Assembly: GCA_025454725.1 (NCBI GenBank) | Contig: JALONW010000006.1 | Location: 1-33,782, forward strand | From: Anaerolineae bacterium | GTDB lineage: Bacteria > Chloroflexota > Anaerolineae > Aggregatilineales > Phototrophicaceae | Direction of reading: 5' to 3' | DNA: 33,782 bases | Shown here: positions 26,366 to 33,782 of the stretch, in pieces | Layout of the letters: every line of letters begins with the position of its first letter | How positions within the stretch are numbered: the first letter of the stretch is position 1 | Notes under the pieces: generated by a model | The model's input: only the letters and a program-made list of their open reading frames with translations | The model's database searches: none | What the model was told of the DNA's origin: nothing | Made by a program: the position numbers and the translations under genes

Positions 26366-26797
26366 TTGAACAGCCACGCAGTCACACCCGCACGCCAGCG
26401 GCGGCGGGACAACCTGCGGCGGGCGGTGTTGGTATTGGCCTTTATCCTATCGGCCTGCCGCGCTGCGCTAACACCCCCAGCCGCTAAATTACCGATGACC
26501 GTCCCATACCAGCTCATCGCGGGTCAAAGTGTCACCGTACAGGTGGGCCCGACCGACGCAGCCGACGGGACCGATGTCGGCCTCGTGATGGTCGGCAGCC
26601 TCGGTCCACGGGTCTACCAAAGCACTTTCATACGCGGGATTGCGACCTTCGTCATCCCCGGCGAACACACCCTCCAGACCGGCACACTGGCCTTCGTCGC
26701 CGCTGCCGAAGCGGCACGCGGCGAGGCTGGCCTAATCCTGCGGACGGGCGCACGCTTCCAGATGCCCGGCATCGTGGTCGCGTGGGCGCAGTTCTAA
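26366..26797 (+). CDS. Small putative lipoprotein of unknown function
   Basis: About 143 residues. A basic N-terminus (ARQRRRDNLRR) is followed by the hydrophobic AVLVLAFILSAC, where LSAC is a lipobox, so the protein is likely lipid-anchored outside the cytoplasmic membrane. The mature part is strand-rich (MTVPYQLIAGQSVTVQVGP, VMVGSLGPRVYQSTFIRGIA, TFVIPGEHTLQTGTLAFVAA) and has no recognised domain. The TTG start is inferred from GGGGGA before it and from the position of the signal peptide; the frame is open for another 350 bp upstream but that stretch overlaps the rpsL promoter and is not signal-like. Its stop overlaps the convergent kinase stop by 4 bp, with no terminator between. Confidence 0.55.
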   Translation: MNSHAVTPARQRRRDNLRRAVLVLAFILSACRAALTPPAAKLPMTVPYQLIAGQSVTVQVGPTDAADGTDVGLVMVGSLGPRVYQSTFIRGIATFVIPGEHTLQTGTLAFVAAAEAARGEAGLILRTGARFQMPGIVVAWAQF

Positions 26798-28248
26798 GCG
26801 GTAACAGTTGAAGGGGGCGTGTGCGGTAGCCAGATGGTGAAGGTCGCGCCGCGCCCCTCCCCCGCGCTCTCGGCTTGGATGCGCCCGCCATGTGCGTGGA
26901 TAATCTCACGAGAGATTGCCAGCCCCAAGCCCGTCCCGCGCTGCGGCCCGCGTGCCTTATCCACCTGATAGAAGCGCTCGAACACCCGCGCCAGTTCCGC
27001 CTGTGGGATGCCGATGCCACTGTCCTGCACGCTGACCTCAACCCCTTGGTCAAGTGGGCGCAGGCGGATTAACACCTCGCCGCCGTCGGGGGTGAACTTC
27101 ACGGCATTGCTCAACAAATTGGTGATGACCTGCGCCAATCGGTCGCCGTCGGCATGGACGACCAGCGCGCTGGCCGCCTCAACCCGCAGCGTGACATTCT
27201 TCTTCTGCGCGACAACCATCAGCCGCTGCGCCAGCGCCGACGTCAGCGCCACCACATCGACCCGCGCCAGCTTGAGCGGGCTGCGTCCGCCCTGCAAGCG
27301 CGCTAGGTCGGTCAGTTCAGACACCATGCGCGCCAGTCGGTCGGCTTCAGAATAAATCACCTCAGCGGCGGTCACCGGGTCGCGCACGGCCTCATCGATA
27401 ATGGCCTGCGCGTAGCCCTGAATCGAGGTCAACGGGGTCTTGAGGTCGTGGCTGACGTTGGCGAGGAAGTCGCGCTGCGCCTGCTGGGTGGACTGTACCT
27501 CCGACACCATCGTATTAAAGGCCTGTGCGACGGCGCGCACCTCGGCGGGGCCGCTGTTGTCGGGGACTTGATGCGAATAGTCGCCGCGCGCCACCGCTCG
27601 CGCCGCGCCGCCCAACGCCGAAAGTTGCTTGATGAGCTGACCGCTGATGACCGCTGCCAAAATGAACGCTACTCCCAAGCCGAACAGCGCCGCCTGTAAA
27701 ATCGGCCCGGCCAGCGGCCCACCAAACTCTGCCAGCGTCTCTTGCAGCGTGCGCGTCGAGCGCTGTTCGGCCAGCAGCAGTGCAAGGTCACGCACAGGGC
27801 CGCCCCGGATGCCGATAAACAGCCATTCTGTGCCGTCAGGGTCATAGAACGTCCCGAACACGCCATCAATCAGTTGGTTGGGCATCCCCACACCGCGTCC
27901 GCCTTCATACTCGTCGTCAAGCTCATAGAAAATACCATCGCCTGCCGAGAACACGCCTGACGTATCATGGCTGACTGTGCTGGCTGACCAGCGCACGACG
28001 AGGATGCGCGCGCCGTAGTCCTCAGCCCGCTCCGTCAGCTCCGGGAAAGTCAGTCGGTCAAGTCCCTGCCGCGTCAGGTCAGTGATGAAGGTGCGCGCTA
28101 ACTGGCCGAGGCGGTCATATCCGACCATCGGCGGCTCTGGGCGCGCACCAAGCGCGGTAAACAGCACCACACCGCCTACCCCCAGCGTCACAACCAACAG
28201 AAGGAAATATGAGCTAAATAACCGCCAGCGCAGCGACCCAAACTGCAT
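26794..28248 (-). CDS. HAMP-domain sensor histidine kinase
   Basis: Membrane sensor of a two-component system, 484 residues. TM1 is about residues 9-32; an extracytoplasmic sensor part of about 140 residues follows; TM2 is about 183-206; then a HAMP linker; the HisKA box DFLANVSHDLKTPLTSIQGY with phospho-accepting His at about 267; and the HATPase domain with N-box VITNLLSNAVKFTPDGG, G1 QDSGIGIP, F-box FERFYQVD and G2 GTGLGLAIS. Its partner is the OmpR-type regulator encoded just upstream. The sensor region matches nothing I recognise. The ATG has GGAGG 13 bases upstream, further than usual, in a copy of the repeat described nearby. Confidence 0.95.
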   Translation of the reverse strand: MQFGSLRWRLFSSYFLLLVVTLGVGGVVLFTALGARPEPPMVGYDRLGQLARTFITDLTRQGLDRLTFPELTERAEDYGARILVVRWSASTVSHDTSGVFSAGDGIFYELDDEYEGGRGVGMPNQLIDGVFGTFYDPDGTEWLFIGIRGGPVRDLALLLAEQRSTRTLQETLAEFGGPLAGPILQAALFGLGVAFILAAVISGQLIKQLSALGGAARAVARGDYSHQVPDNSGPAEVRAVAQAFNTMVSEVQSTQQAQRDFLANVSHDLKTPLTSIQGYAQAIIDEAVRDPVTAAEVIYSEADRLARMVSELTDLARLQGGRSPLKLARVDVVALTSALAQRLMVVAQKKNVTLRVEAASALVVHADGDRLAQVITNLLSNAVKFTPDGGEVLIRLRPLDQGVEVSVQDSGIGIPQAELARVFERFYQVDKARGPQRGTGLGLAISREIIHAHGGRIQAESAGEGRGATFTIWLPHTPPSTVTA

Positions 28249-28252
28249 CAGT

Positions 28253-28385
28253 CCTACCGTGCCTCCCTTATGTTAAAGTCGAAAGTGATGGGTGATGAGT
28301 GATGAGTTTTTCCCATAAATCACCGTTTAAGCCTTACAGGGTGGTTCGGGTTAATTCAACGAACCTCACCCCCTACCGTGCCTCC
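28253..28385. repeat. 14-bp direct repeats flanking a 105-nt insertion
   Basis: CCTACCGTGCCTCC occurs at 28253-28266 and again at 28372-28385. The second copy encodes the last residues and stop of the response regulator; the first lies just before the kinase start. The DNA between contains a 7-mer repeat (TGATGGG TGATGAG TGATGAG) and no gene. If one copy and the insert are removed, the kinase start follows the regulator stop directly with GGAGG upstream. Confidence 0.85.
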
Positions 28386-29053
28386 AACTTATACCCCACA
28401 CCCCACACCGTTTCGATGGTTGGGGTCATGCCATCCAGCTTGTGGCGCAGGTGTGCGATGTGGACATCGACCGTGCGCGTCTCCCCGGCGAAGTCATAAC
28501 CCCACACCACCTCTAACAGACGCTCACGGGTAAAAACCTTGCCAATGTTGCGCGCCAGCAGCAGCAAGAGGTCAAACTCTTTCATCCGTAAATCGACCGA
28601 CCGACCGCTAATCTCCACGGCGCGCCGGTCGGGGTGAATATTCACATTGCCAACGCTGACGGAGCCGCCCGCCGGAGCAGAATCGGCGCGCTGTGTCCGC
28701 CGCATAATGGCCTTCACCCGCGCCAGCAGTTCACGCGGGTTAAACGGCTTGGTCAGGTAATCGTCTGCGCCCAGTTCCAGCCCGACAATTTTGTCGATGT
28801 CATCGCTGCGCGCCGTCAGCATGATAATCGGCACGTCCGAAGTGGCACGGACCTTGCGGCAGACCTCTAGGCCATCCATCCCCGGCAGCATCAGGTCGAG
28901 GACGACCAGCGCCGGGTTGGTCTCGACAATTTGGCGGTAACCGTTCAGGCCGTCGGTGGCGCTGCGGACGGTGTAGCCCTCTTTTTCGAGGTACATCGTC
29001 GCAAGGTCGATGATGCGCTGTTCGTCATCTACGATTAAGATGAAGTCGCTCAT
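28373..29053 (-). CDS. OmpR/PhoB-family response regulator
   Basis: DNA-binding partner of the adjacent kinase, 226 residues. The receiver domain has the acidic pair in ILIVDDEQ, the phospho-acceptor Asp at residue 53 (VVLDLMLPGMDG), the Thr in MLTARS and the Lys in YLTKPFNPREL. The C-terminal winged helix includes VDLRMKEFDLLLLLARNIGK, FTRERLLEVVWGYDFAGETR and TVDVHIAHLRHKL. Its start overlaps the SGNH gene stop (ATGA), so it is translated together with the upstream enzymes. Targets are unknown. Confidence 0.97.
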   Translation of the reverse strand: MSDFILIVDDEQRIIDLATMYLEKEGYTVRSATDGLNGYRQIVETNPALVVLDLMLPGMDGLEVCRKVRATSDVPIIMLTARSDDIDKIVGLELGADDYLTKPFNPRELLARVKAIMRRTQRADSAPAGGSVSVGNVNIHPDRRAVEISGRSVDLRMKEFDLLLLLARNIGKVFTRERLLEVVWGYDFAGETRTVDVHIAHLRHKLDGMTPTIETVWGVGYKLEAR

Positions 29054-30258
29054 GGGGTATCGTTGCTCTCCGGCAAATCAGCCAGCCAAGCGGACAATAA
29101 ATCGGCCAGCGCCGCATTGCCCGCCGCATTCAAATGCATATCATCGGCATAGTACAGCGGCGGCGACGTGACCGCGAGGTCGTACAGCACGTCGGTCGGG
29201 TCATAGCAGTCCAGCGCCAATTCCACGCACAGGTCGGCCAGCGACCGGCGCGGCCCGCCCAGCAGATTAAGCGTCTCTGGCGTCAGAAAATTAGACGTGA
29301 TGCCGCTGTAGACCTCCTCACGGGTCGGGATGACGACCACCACCAGCCGCCCGCCCCACCCCTCGACCAGCGCCTTAGCCTCGGTCAGCGCCTGCCGGGT
29401 GGTATCAATCCCGTACTGGTTGACATCACGCGACATATCCAGCGCGGCCAGCTCATAAGGTTTGGCGAACAGAAACGGCGACCCGTCCGGGTAGGTCGCT
29501 TGGTGCTGCGCGACGAAAGCCGGGTCTTCGCCCGGCAGGCCGCCCCATGACCCGGTGGTCAATAATTCGAGGATGGCGATACTCACCAAATTCTGGCTGA
29601 ACCAGTTCCCGCCAGCGGCCTGCACCTCCCCCACTGACGCCGAAACATCACCCGGCAAACGGTCGATGTCGCCGCGCCAGCTCAACAGCGCATAATCGTC
29701 ATTGAAGTCGTTGCCGAAAAACTGCCAGATGACTAGCGGGGGCTGAAGCGGTACGCCGAAGTCGGCCAAAAACTTTCCGTGGCTTAGACTTCCCGTCACC
29801 GGCGTCGATAAATTGACCGCGCCCCAGTTGTTGGCCGCCGACAGCCGGTTAACCCAGCAGTCGGCCTGCTCGGTGAAACAGAAGCCAAACGAGTCACCGA
29901 CCACGACCACATCCACGCCATAATCAACCGGCGGGTTGCGGAAGCCGATGCCCTCATCGGGCGGGAGACCGTCATCCCACAGCTTGGCGGTCGTCAGCCG
30001 GAATGCGACCGAGGGGCTGCCATACTGCAAAACATCGGTCAAACCGGGGCGCAGCGTGTAATAGTGGTCGCGGTTTTCGCGCCATGCCGGGGTCCACGCC
30101 TCGGAATACGGCGAACCGGTCGTGATGGTGCGCGCCACCAGCCCAATCTGGCCGCCCAGCCCCGGCGCGGTCAGCCGCAGCAGGATTTCCAACAGGCCAA
30201 AGCTGACCAGCAGCATGAGGATGAAGGCCAGCAGCACACGGACAAGACGCCGCATCAT
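29050..30258 (-). CDS. Membrane-anchored SGNH/GDSL-like hydrolase
   Basis: A 402-residue protein with an N-terminal membrane anchor (VRVLLAFILMLLVSFGLLEI). The SGNH blocks are visible: VVVVGDSFGF with the nucleophile Ser at about 123, FFGNDFND with the oxyanion Asn at about 183, and YYADDMHLN with the DxxH catalytic pair near 372-375. Such enzymes remove or add acyl groups on sugars or peptidoglycan, or act on lipids; the substrate here is unknown. The active domain should face outside. ATGA overlaps link it both to the upstream PBP gene and to the downstream regulator, pointing to a shared envelope-related job. Confidence 0.85.
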   Translation of the reverse strand: MMRRLVRVLLAFILMLLVSFGLLEILLRLTAPGLGGQIGLVARTITTGSPYSEAWTPAWRENRDHYYTLRPGLTDVLQYGSPSVAFRLTTAKLWDDGLPPDEGIGFRNPPVDYGVDVVVVGDSFGFCFTEQADCWVNRLSAANNWGAVNLSTPVTGSLSHGKFLADFGVPLQPPLVIWQFFGNDFNDDYALLSWRGDIDRLPGDVSASVGEVQAAGGNWFSQNLVSIAILELLTTGSWGGLPGEDPAFVAQHQATYPDGSPFLFAKPYELAALDMSRDVNQYGIDTTRQALTEAKALVEGWGGRLVVVVIPTREEVYSGITSNFLTPETLNLLGGPRRSLADLCVELALDCYDPTDVLYDLAVTSPPLYYADDMHLNAAGNAALADLLSAWLADLPESNDTP

Positions 30259-32465
30259 TCGTTGTTTCCCCCGAAGAAGTAGTATTCCATCATCTCACGC
30301 ACCAGCGGCGCAGCCGTGCCGCTGCCCTCGCCCGCGTCCTCGACAATCACCACCACCGCGATTTCGGGGTCGATGCGCGGGGCATAAGCTGCAAACCATG
30401 CGTGGGTAGTCGGGCCGGGCAGGTTCTGCGCCGTGCCGGTCTTGCCGCACACGCCCAGTGTCAGCAGCGGCGACCCTTCAAAGACATAGGTAGCCGTGCC
30501 GGTGAAGCCGGTCGTCACCTCGCACATGCCGCGCCGGATGGTGTCCAGCACCTCGGAACGGACATTGATATTCGACAGCGGGTTCGGTTCAGCCGTGTAG
30601 ACAAAATCGTTGAACAAGCCAGCCTTCTCGACGAGATACGGCTGCCACAATACGCCCCCGTTGGCGACCGCTGCCGTCAGCCGGACGATTTGCAGCGGCG
30701 TGACCTCAACCTCGCCCTGCCCAATCGACATGCTGACCGCATCGACAAACGACCACGGGATACCGGTCTTAATCCGGTAGCTGTCCGGGTCACCGATATT
30801 GCCGGGGTCTTCCGGGATGTCGGTCAGGCCGGTCGGGACGCCCATCCCGAACTGACGCAGGTAGCGCGGCAGCAGATAGGGGTCAACGAGGTTCATTTGA
30901 TAGCCGACTTCATAATAGTAAGGGTTGCAGCTGTTGGTAATCGCCCCGGCGAGGTCTTGTGTCCCGTGACCAGATGGCAGCCAGTCGGTGCGCGTCACGC
31001 CGTCACGGTTCCAGACCCCGGCGCACGAGTAGCGCTGATTGGTGCTGTAGACGCCGCTTTCGGCCACCGCCAGCGAAACAGCAATTTTCATCACCGACCC
31101 CGACGGGTAGCGCCCCTGAGTCGCCCGGTTGAGCAGCGGCAGGCGCTCATCGGTACCGGTCTTGGCGATGATGTCCTGCGCCGCCTCGCGCCCCATCACC
31201 GGGAAGGGGGTAAAGGCGTTGCCGTCGTAAGTCGGGTAGCTGACCATGGCAAGGATTGCGCCGGTCTGCACGTCCATGATGATGGCCGCTGCACCCCGGC
31301 TGCGCTGTCCCCACCCCTCGGCATTTTGGGCATAGGCGTTCGACAAAATATCCAACACCCGCTGCTGTAAATCGCTGTCGATGGTCAGCCAGACCGCCTG
31401 CGCGGGTTCGGCGGCGCGCTCGGCCAACAGGCGGCGCTGCACGCCCGATGTGTCTTCAATCACCAACTGGGCGCGGGGGACGCCGCGCAAATAGCTGTCC
31501 CACTGACGTTCGATTCCGCTGCGCCCCAAAATCGCGTCTTGCTGGAAGCCTTCGGAGGTCACGGCGGGCAAATCAGCAGCGTCGAGGTAGCCCACCGACC
31601 CGATAATATGCGGCATCAGGCTCCCGTTGGGATAGTGGCGCGCTGGGCGCGTCCCAAACTCTGCGGCGCAGTCGGTTTCCAGCGCGCTGCCATACTGTTG
31701 ATACGCCTGCGGCTCGATAATCGCCAGCTCGTTGACCCAATCGGACGGCTGCGAGTTCAGCCGAGTTTGGAGCTGTTCCAGCGTCAGGTTAGACGCTTCA
31801 ACAATGCGCGCCAAACACGCCGCCTCATCGGGGATGTCCATCCGCACGACCTGAACGGTGATAATGAGGCGCTCGTCCTGCATCGCCAAGACTACGCCGT
31901 CGCGGTCATAGATATTGGCGCGGTTGACCGGCGTCGTGACGAGGCGCATCCGCCCGCCGTTTTCCAACTCACGGAAGAAATCGCCGCGTGACCACGCCAC
32001 CCGCCAATTGCTGTCGCGTTCATCGAAGACCAGTGTCATCTGGCGGGCGCTGTCGGTGAATGAGCCGACCAGCCGAGTCTGAAACGTGGCGTCATAGGTC
32101 AGATTCGCCACACGCGGCGCGACCGGGTCGCGGGCCAGTGCCCGAATCTGCGCGCTGACCTGTTCCAGCGACAGGGTGGCGGCGGATGCTTCGTAGAACG
32201 CCGTGAACTGCTCGAACGGAGTGGCCTCGCGGCTGGTGAAGTTAATCAGCGCGTACATCGCGGCGTAATCCGCCGTCTGCCAGCCGTAGAGGAACTCGCC
32301 CGCCACCCGTTCTGCCCCGTCGATGTTGAAGCCGGGCGGGGTCGGGGACGGGAACAGCGTCGGCAGCGGCTCAACCGACTGGGGCGGCGCAGGCTGGCAC
32401 GCCCCCAACACAGCCGACAGCACCATCAGCAGGGCGATAAACACGGCGCGGGGTGGGTATGGCAC
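30255..32465 (-). CDS. MecA-like lipoprotein penicillin-binding protein (transpeptidase)
   Basis: Cross-links peptidoglycan outside the cytoplasmic membrane. A lipobox LGAC places a lipidated Cys at residue 23, unusual for a PBP, which normally has a transmembrane anchor. Residues about 45-160 are NTF2-like, as in the MecA N-terminal domain (VAGEFLYGWQTADYAAMYAL). The dimerisation part includes TPVNRANIYDRDGVVLA. The transpeptidase domain holds SVMK with Ser457, SCN at 512-514 and KTG at 675-677, so all three catalytic motifs are intact. The start is GTG with GGAG ten bases upstream. The stop overlaps the SGNH start. PBP2a-like beta-lactam tolerance cannot be inferred from fold alone. Confidence 0.93.
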   Translation of the reverse strand: MPYPPRAVFIALLMVLSAVLGACQPAPPQSVEPLPTLFPSPTPPGFNIDGAERVAGEFLYGWQTADYAAMYALINFTSREATPFEQFTAFYEASAATLSLEQVSAQIRALARDPVAPRVANLTYDATFQTRLVGSFTDSARQMTLVFDERDSNWRVAWSRGDFFRELENGGRMRLVTTPVNRANIYDRDGVVLAMQDERLIITVQVVRMDIPDEAACLARIVEASNLTLEQLQTRLNSQPSDWVNELAIIEPQAYQQYGSALETDCAAEFGTRPARHYPNGSLMPHIIGSVGYLDAADLPAVTSEGFQQDAILGRSGIERQWDSYLRGVPRAQLVIEDTSGVQRRLLAERAAEPAQAVWLTIDSDLQQRVLDILSNAYAQNAEGWGQRSRGAAAIIMDVQTGAILAMVSYPTYDGNAFTPFPVMGREAAQDIIAKTGTDERLPLLNRATQGRYPSGSVMKIAVSLAVAESGVYSTNQRYSCAGVWNRDGVTRTDWLPSGHGTQDLAGAITNSCNPYYYEVGYQMNLVDPYLLPRYLRQFGMGVPTGLTDIPEDPGNIGDPDSYRIKTGIPWSFVDAVSMSIGQGEVEVTPLQIVRLTAAVANGGVLWQPYLVEKAGLFNDFVYTAEPNPLSNINVRSEVLDTIRRGMCEVTTGFTGTATYVFEGSPLLTLGVCGKTGTAQNLPGPTTHAWFAAYAPRIDPEIAVVVIVEDAGEGSGTAAPLVREMMEYYFFGGNNE

Positions 32466-32551
32466 GGGGACTAAGCTCCGAAAACTTCCTCAGACCCTAA
32501 AGATACGCCATTTGCGCCGAAAGCGGTATAGGGCGTGTGCCTGCGCTTGGC

Positions 32552-33598
32552 CTATGGTTGGGGGTATTGGCTTGTTATGGTAAGGGGGTGGACAATCTCT
32601 CCTACATCAACGATGGTCGGCGCAGCCTCATCGCCACCTCTGCCGCCATAAGCCAACTGTGTCCCATCGAGACTCCAATCAACCGTATAGACTTCCCCAT
32701 TAGGATTAGTGTAAGTTTCTAACAGTTCACCAGTAGATACATCCCAAACTTGTACTGTTCCATCCCTGTTAGAAGTTGCTAAACGCACACCGTCAGGGGC
32801 AAATGAAATATCGGTAAGTGTGGCTTCGTGGCCTGAAATCACCCGCAACACCTCTCCCGTTGCTGCATCCCATATATAAATTTGAGACTCTAAATTTTCA
32901 TCGAGAGCGGTGGTCGCAATCCAATTGTGTGTTAATGACCAATCGGCCCAAGCTCTCAGACCCAAATTAGGGTGAGAGATGTGTCTGATTTTCTCAAGTG
33001 TCTCATTGTCCCATATCACAACACCTTGGTTATGTGCTGTGACAAATTGCGAACCATCGGAATTCCAAGCAATATCAAATGTCTGACCAAAACCTATTGC
33101 GTATGGGTCTAATTGAGTAAAAATTTCACCCGTAACAGGACTCCAAAAATCAATCGTGCCTAAGCCACTGACATGGGCTATTTTTGTGCCGTCAGGATGC
33201 ATACGATCCACAAAACTTATCGGCATATTTGTTGTTGGTAGCGCAGTTTGATACGAGTAGGTCGCTATATTCCAGATAACTGTCATGGACTGATTGCCAT
33301 AATTAGCAATCAATAACTGGCTGTCTGAAGACCAATCTAAAGAAATGATGGGACATACATTATTTTTAAAAACATGAATAAGCTCTCTGGTGACCGAATC
33401 AACAAGGTATATTCCAAAACTATCTACATCATCATATTCACAATGATCATATCCAATTCCATAGGCCAGCATCGTCCCATCAGGACTCCATGCTACGGCA
33501 TAAATGTTTAGTGCTTCTGTTGACGACTGCGCCCCCACCCCAACAATAGACATTGCCAACAGCACAAAACACAGCGCCAATCTATAGATATGTTTCAT
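32552..33598 (-). CDS. Secreted WD40-repeat protein
   Basis: About 348 residues with a signal peptide (MKHIYRLALCFVLLAMSIVG, cleavage near VGA-QS) and WD40-type blades: YAVAWSPDGTMLAYG, LDWSSDSQLLIAN, IAWNSDGSQFVTA, ISFAPDGVRLATSNRDGTVQ with VWDVSTGELL, and VDWSLDGTQLAYGG. No enzyme motif. The ATG is preferred over a GTG one codon earlier; GGGG stands seven bases upstream. The gene is visibly more AT-rich than the genes around it. It lies 86 bp before the PBP gene on the same strand with no terminator between, so it could be co-transcribed. It resembles the WD40 protein near the left end in layout. Confidence 0.8.
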   Translation of the reverse strand: MKHIYRLALCFVLLAMSIVGVGAQSSTEALNIYAVAWSPDGTMLAYGIGYDHCEYDDVDSFGIYLVDSVTRELIHVFKNNVCPIISLDWSSDSQLLIANYGNQSMTVIWNIATYSYQTALPTTNMPISFVDRMHPDGTKIAHVSGLGTIDFWSPVTGEIFTQLDPYAIGFGQTFDIAWNSDGSQFVTAHNQGVVIWDNETLEKIRHISHPNLGLRAWADWSLTHNWIATTALDENLESQIYIWDAATGEVLRVISGHEATLTDISFAPDGVRLATSNRDGTVQVWDVSTGELLETYTNPNGEVYTVDWSLDGTQLAYGGRGGDEAAPTIVDVGEIVHPLTITSQYPQP

Positions 33599-33625
33599 CA
33601 CCTATCCCCTTAAACTTGTCTCTCC

Positions 33626-33654
33626 TTTATCCCCCATCACCCGACTCACCGCAA
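33626..33654 (-). promoter_or_regulatory. Possible promoter of the WD40 gene
   Basis: On the minus strand TTGCGG, 17 bp and GATAAA, ending about 28 bp before the chosen start. Both hexamers match the consensus only partly. Confidence 0.35.
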
Positions 33655-33700
33655 GCCCGCGTCGGAATCGCGCCGAACGGGCGGAGGGTATCCGCCTATC

Positions 33701-33782
33701 TCACCCGCGCCGCAGCACGATGATCGCTGGGTGGCTGCCAAACAAGCTGATGGTCTGCGACGACTCGACCGACAAGCGCGGA
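33701..33782 (-). CDS. C-terminal end of an unidentified protein, cut by window edge
   Basis: Twenty-six codons and a stop, ending SQTISLFGSHPAIIVLRRG. The hydrophobic strand-like ending looks like a genuine C-terminus, but the piece is too short to assign. The opposite strand is also open here (MIAGWLPNKLMVCDD), so the call is tentative. Confidence 0.4.
   Translation of the reverse strand, partial: PRLSVESSQTISLFGSHPAIIVLRRG

Overview
The window is GC-rich chromosomal DNA from a bacterium, most likely a member of Chloroflexota and probably Anaerolineae-like. This rests on the long str-S10-spc ribosomal block, the zinc-type S14 and zinc-ribbon L24, an EF-Tu with a PGHRDY switch II, and the surrounding mix of Uma2, WD40-type secreted proteins, bacterial SH3 proteins and a lipoprotein MecA-like PBP. 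The phylum is an inference from gene content and protein style; no rRNA gene is present to confirm it.

Left flank (1-8850): an incomplete RlmI-type rRNA methyltransferase and a secreted WD40-like protein on the minus strand, then two plus-strand genes (a secreted SH3b protein with an Asn/Gly tail and a YCII-family protein). Next, on the minus strand, come a TauE/SafE-type permease broken by a 19-bp tandem duplication, a structured RNA with its own promoter and terminator that has the architecture of 6S RNA, and a Uma2-family gene broken by one base. A plus-strand aspS lacks class II motif 2 and is out of frame. Three broken genes therefore lie within about 2.5 kb.

Centre (8913-26220): a minus-strand translation block. 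A near-consensus promoter and a leader of about 218 nt precede rpsL-rpsG-fusA-tuf-rpsJ-rplC-rplD-rplW-rplB-rpsS-rplV-rpsC-rplP-rpmC-rpsQ-rplN-rplX-rplE-rpsN-rpsH-rplF-rplR-rpsE-rpmD-rplO-secY. A strong hairpin followed by T-rich DNA separates secY from adk-map. The block ends against the convergent aspS at a bidirectional terminator, so infA, rpmJ, rpsM, rpsK, rpsD, rpoA and rplQ, which often follow map, are absent here.

Right flank (26366-33782): a small lipoprotein gene on the plus strand converges on a minus-strand cluster that reads, in transcription order, WD40 secreted protein, MecA-like lipoprotein PBP, SGNH hydrolase, OmpR-type response regulator and HAMP histidine kinase. The PBP, SGNH and regulator genes are joined by ATGA stop/start overlaps. 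This suggests that wall synthesis or modification enzymes and a two-component system are made together. A 14-bp direct repeat brackets a 105-nt insertion between regulator and kinase. The C-terminal end of another minus-strand gene enters at the right edge.
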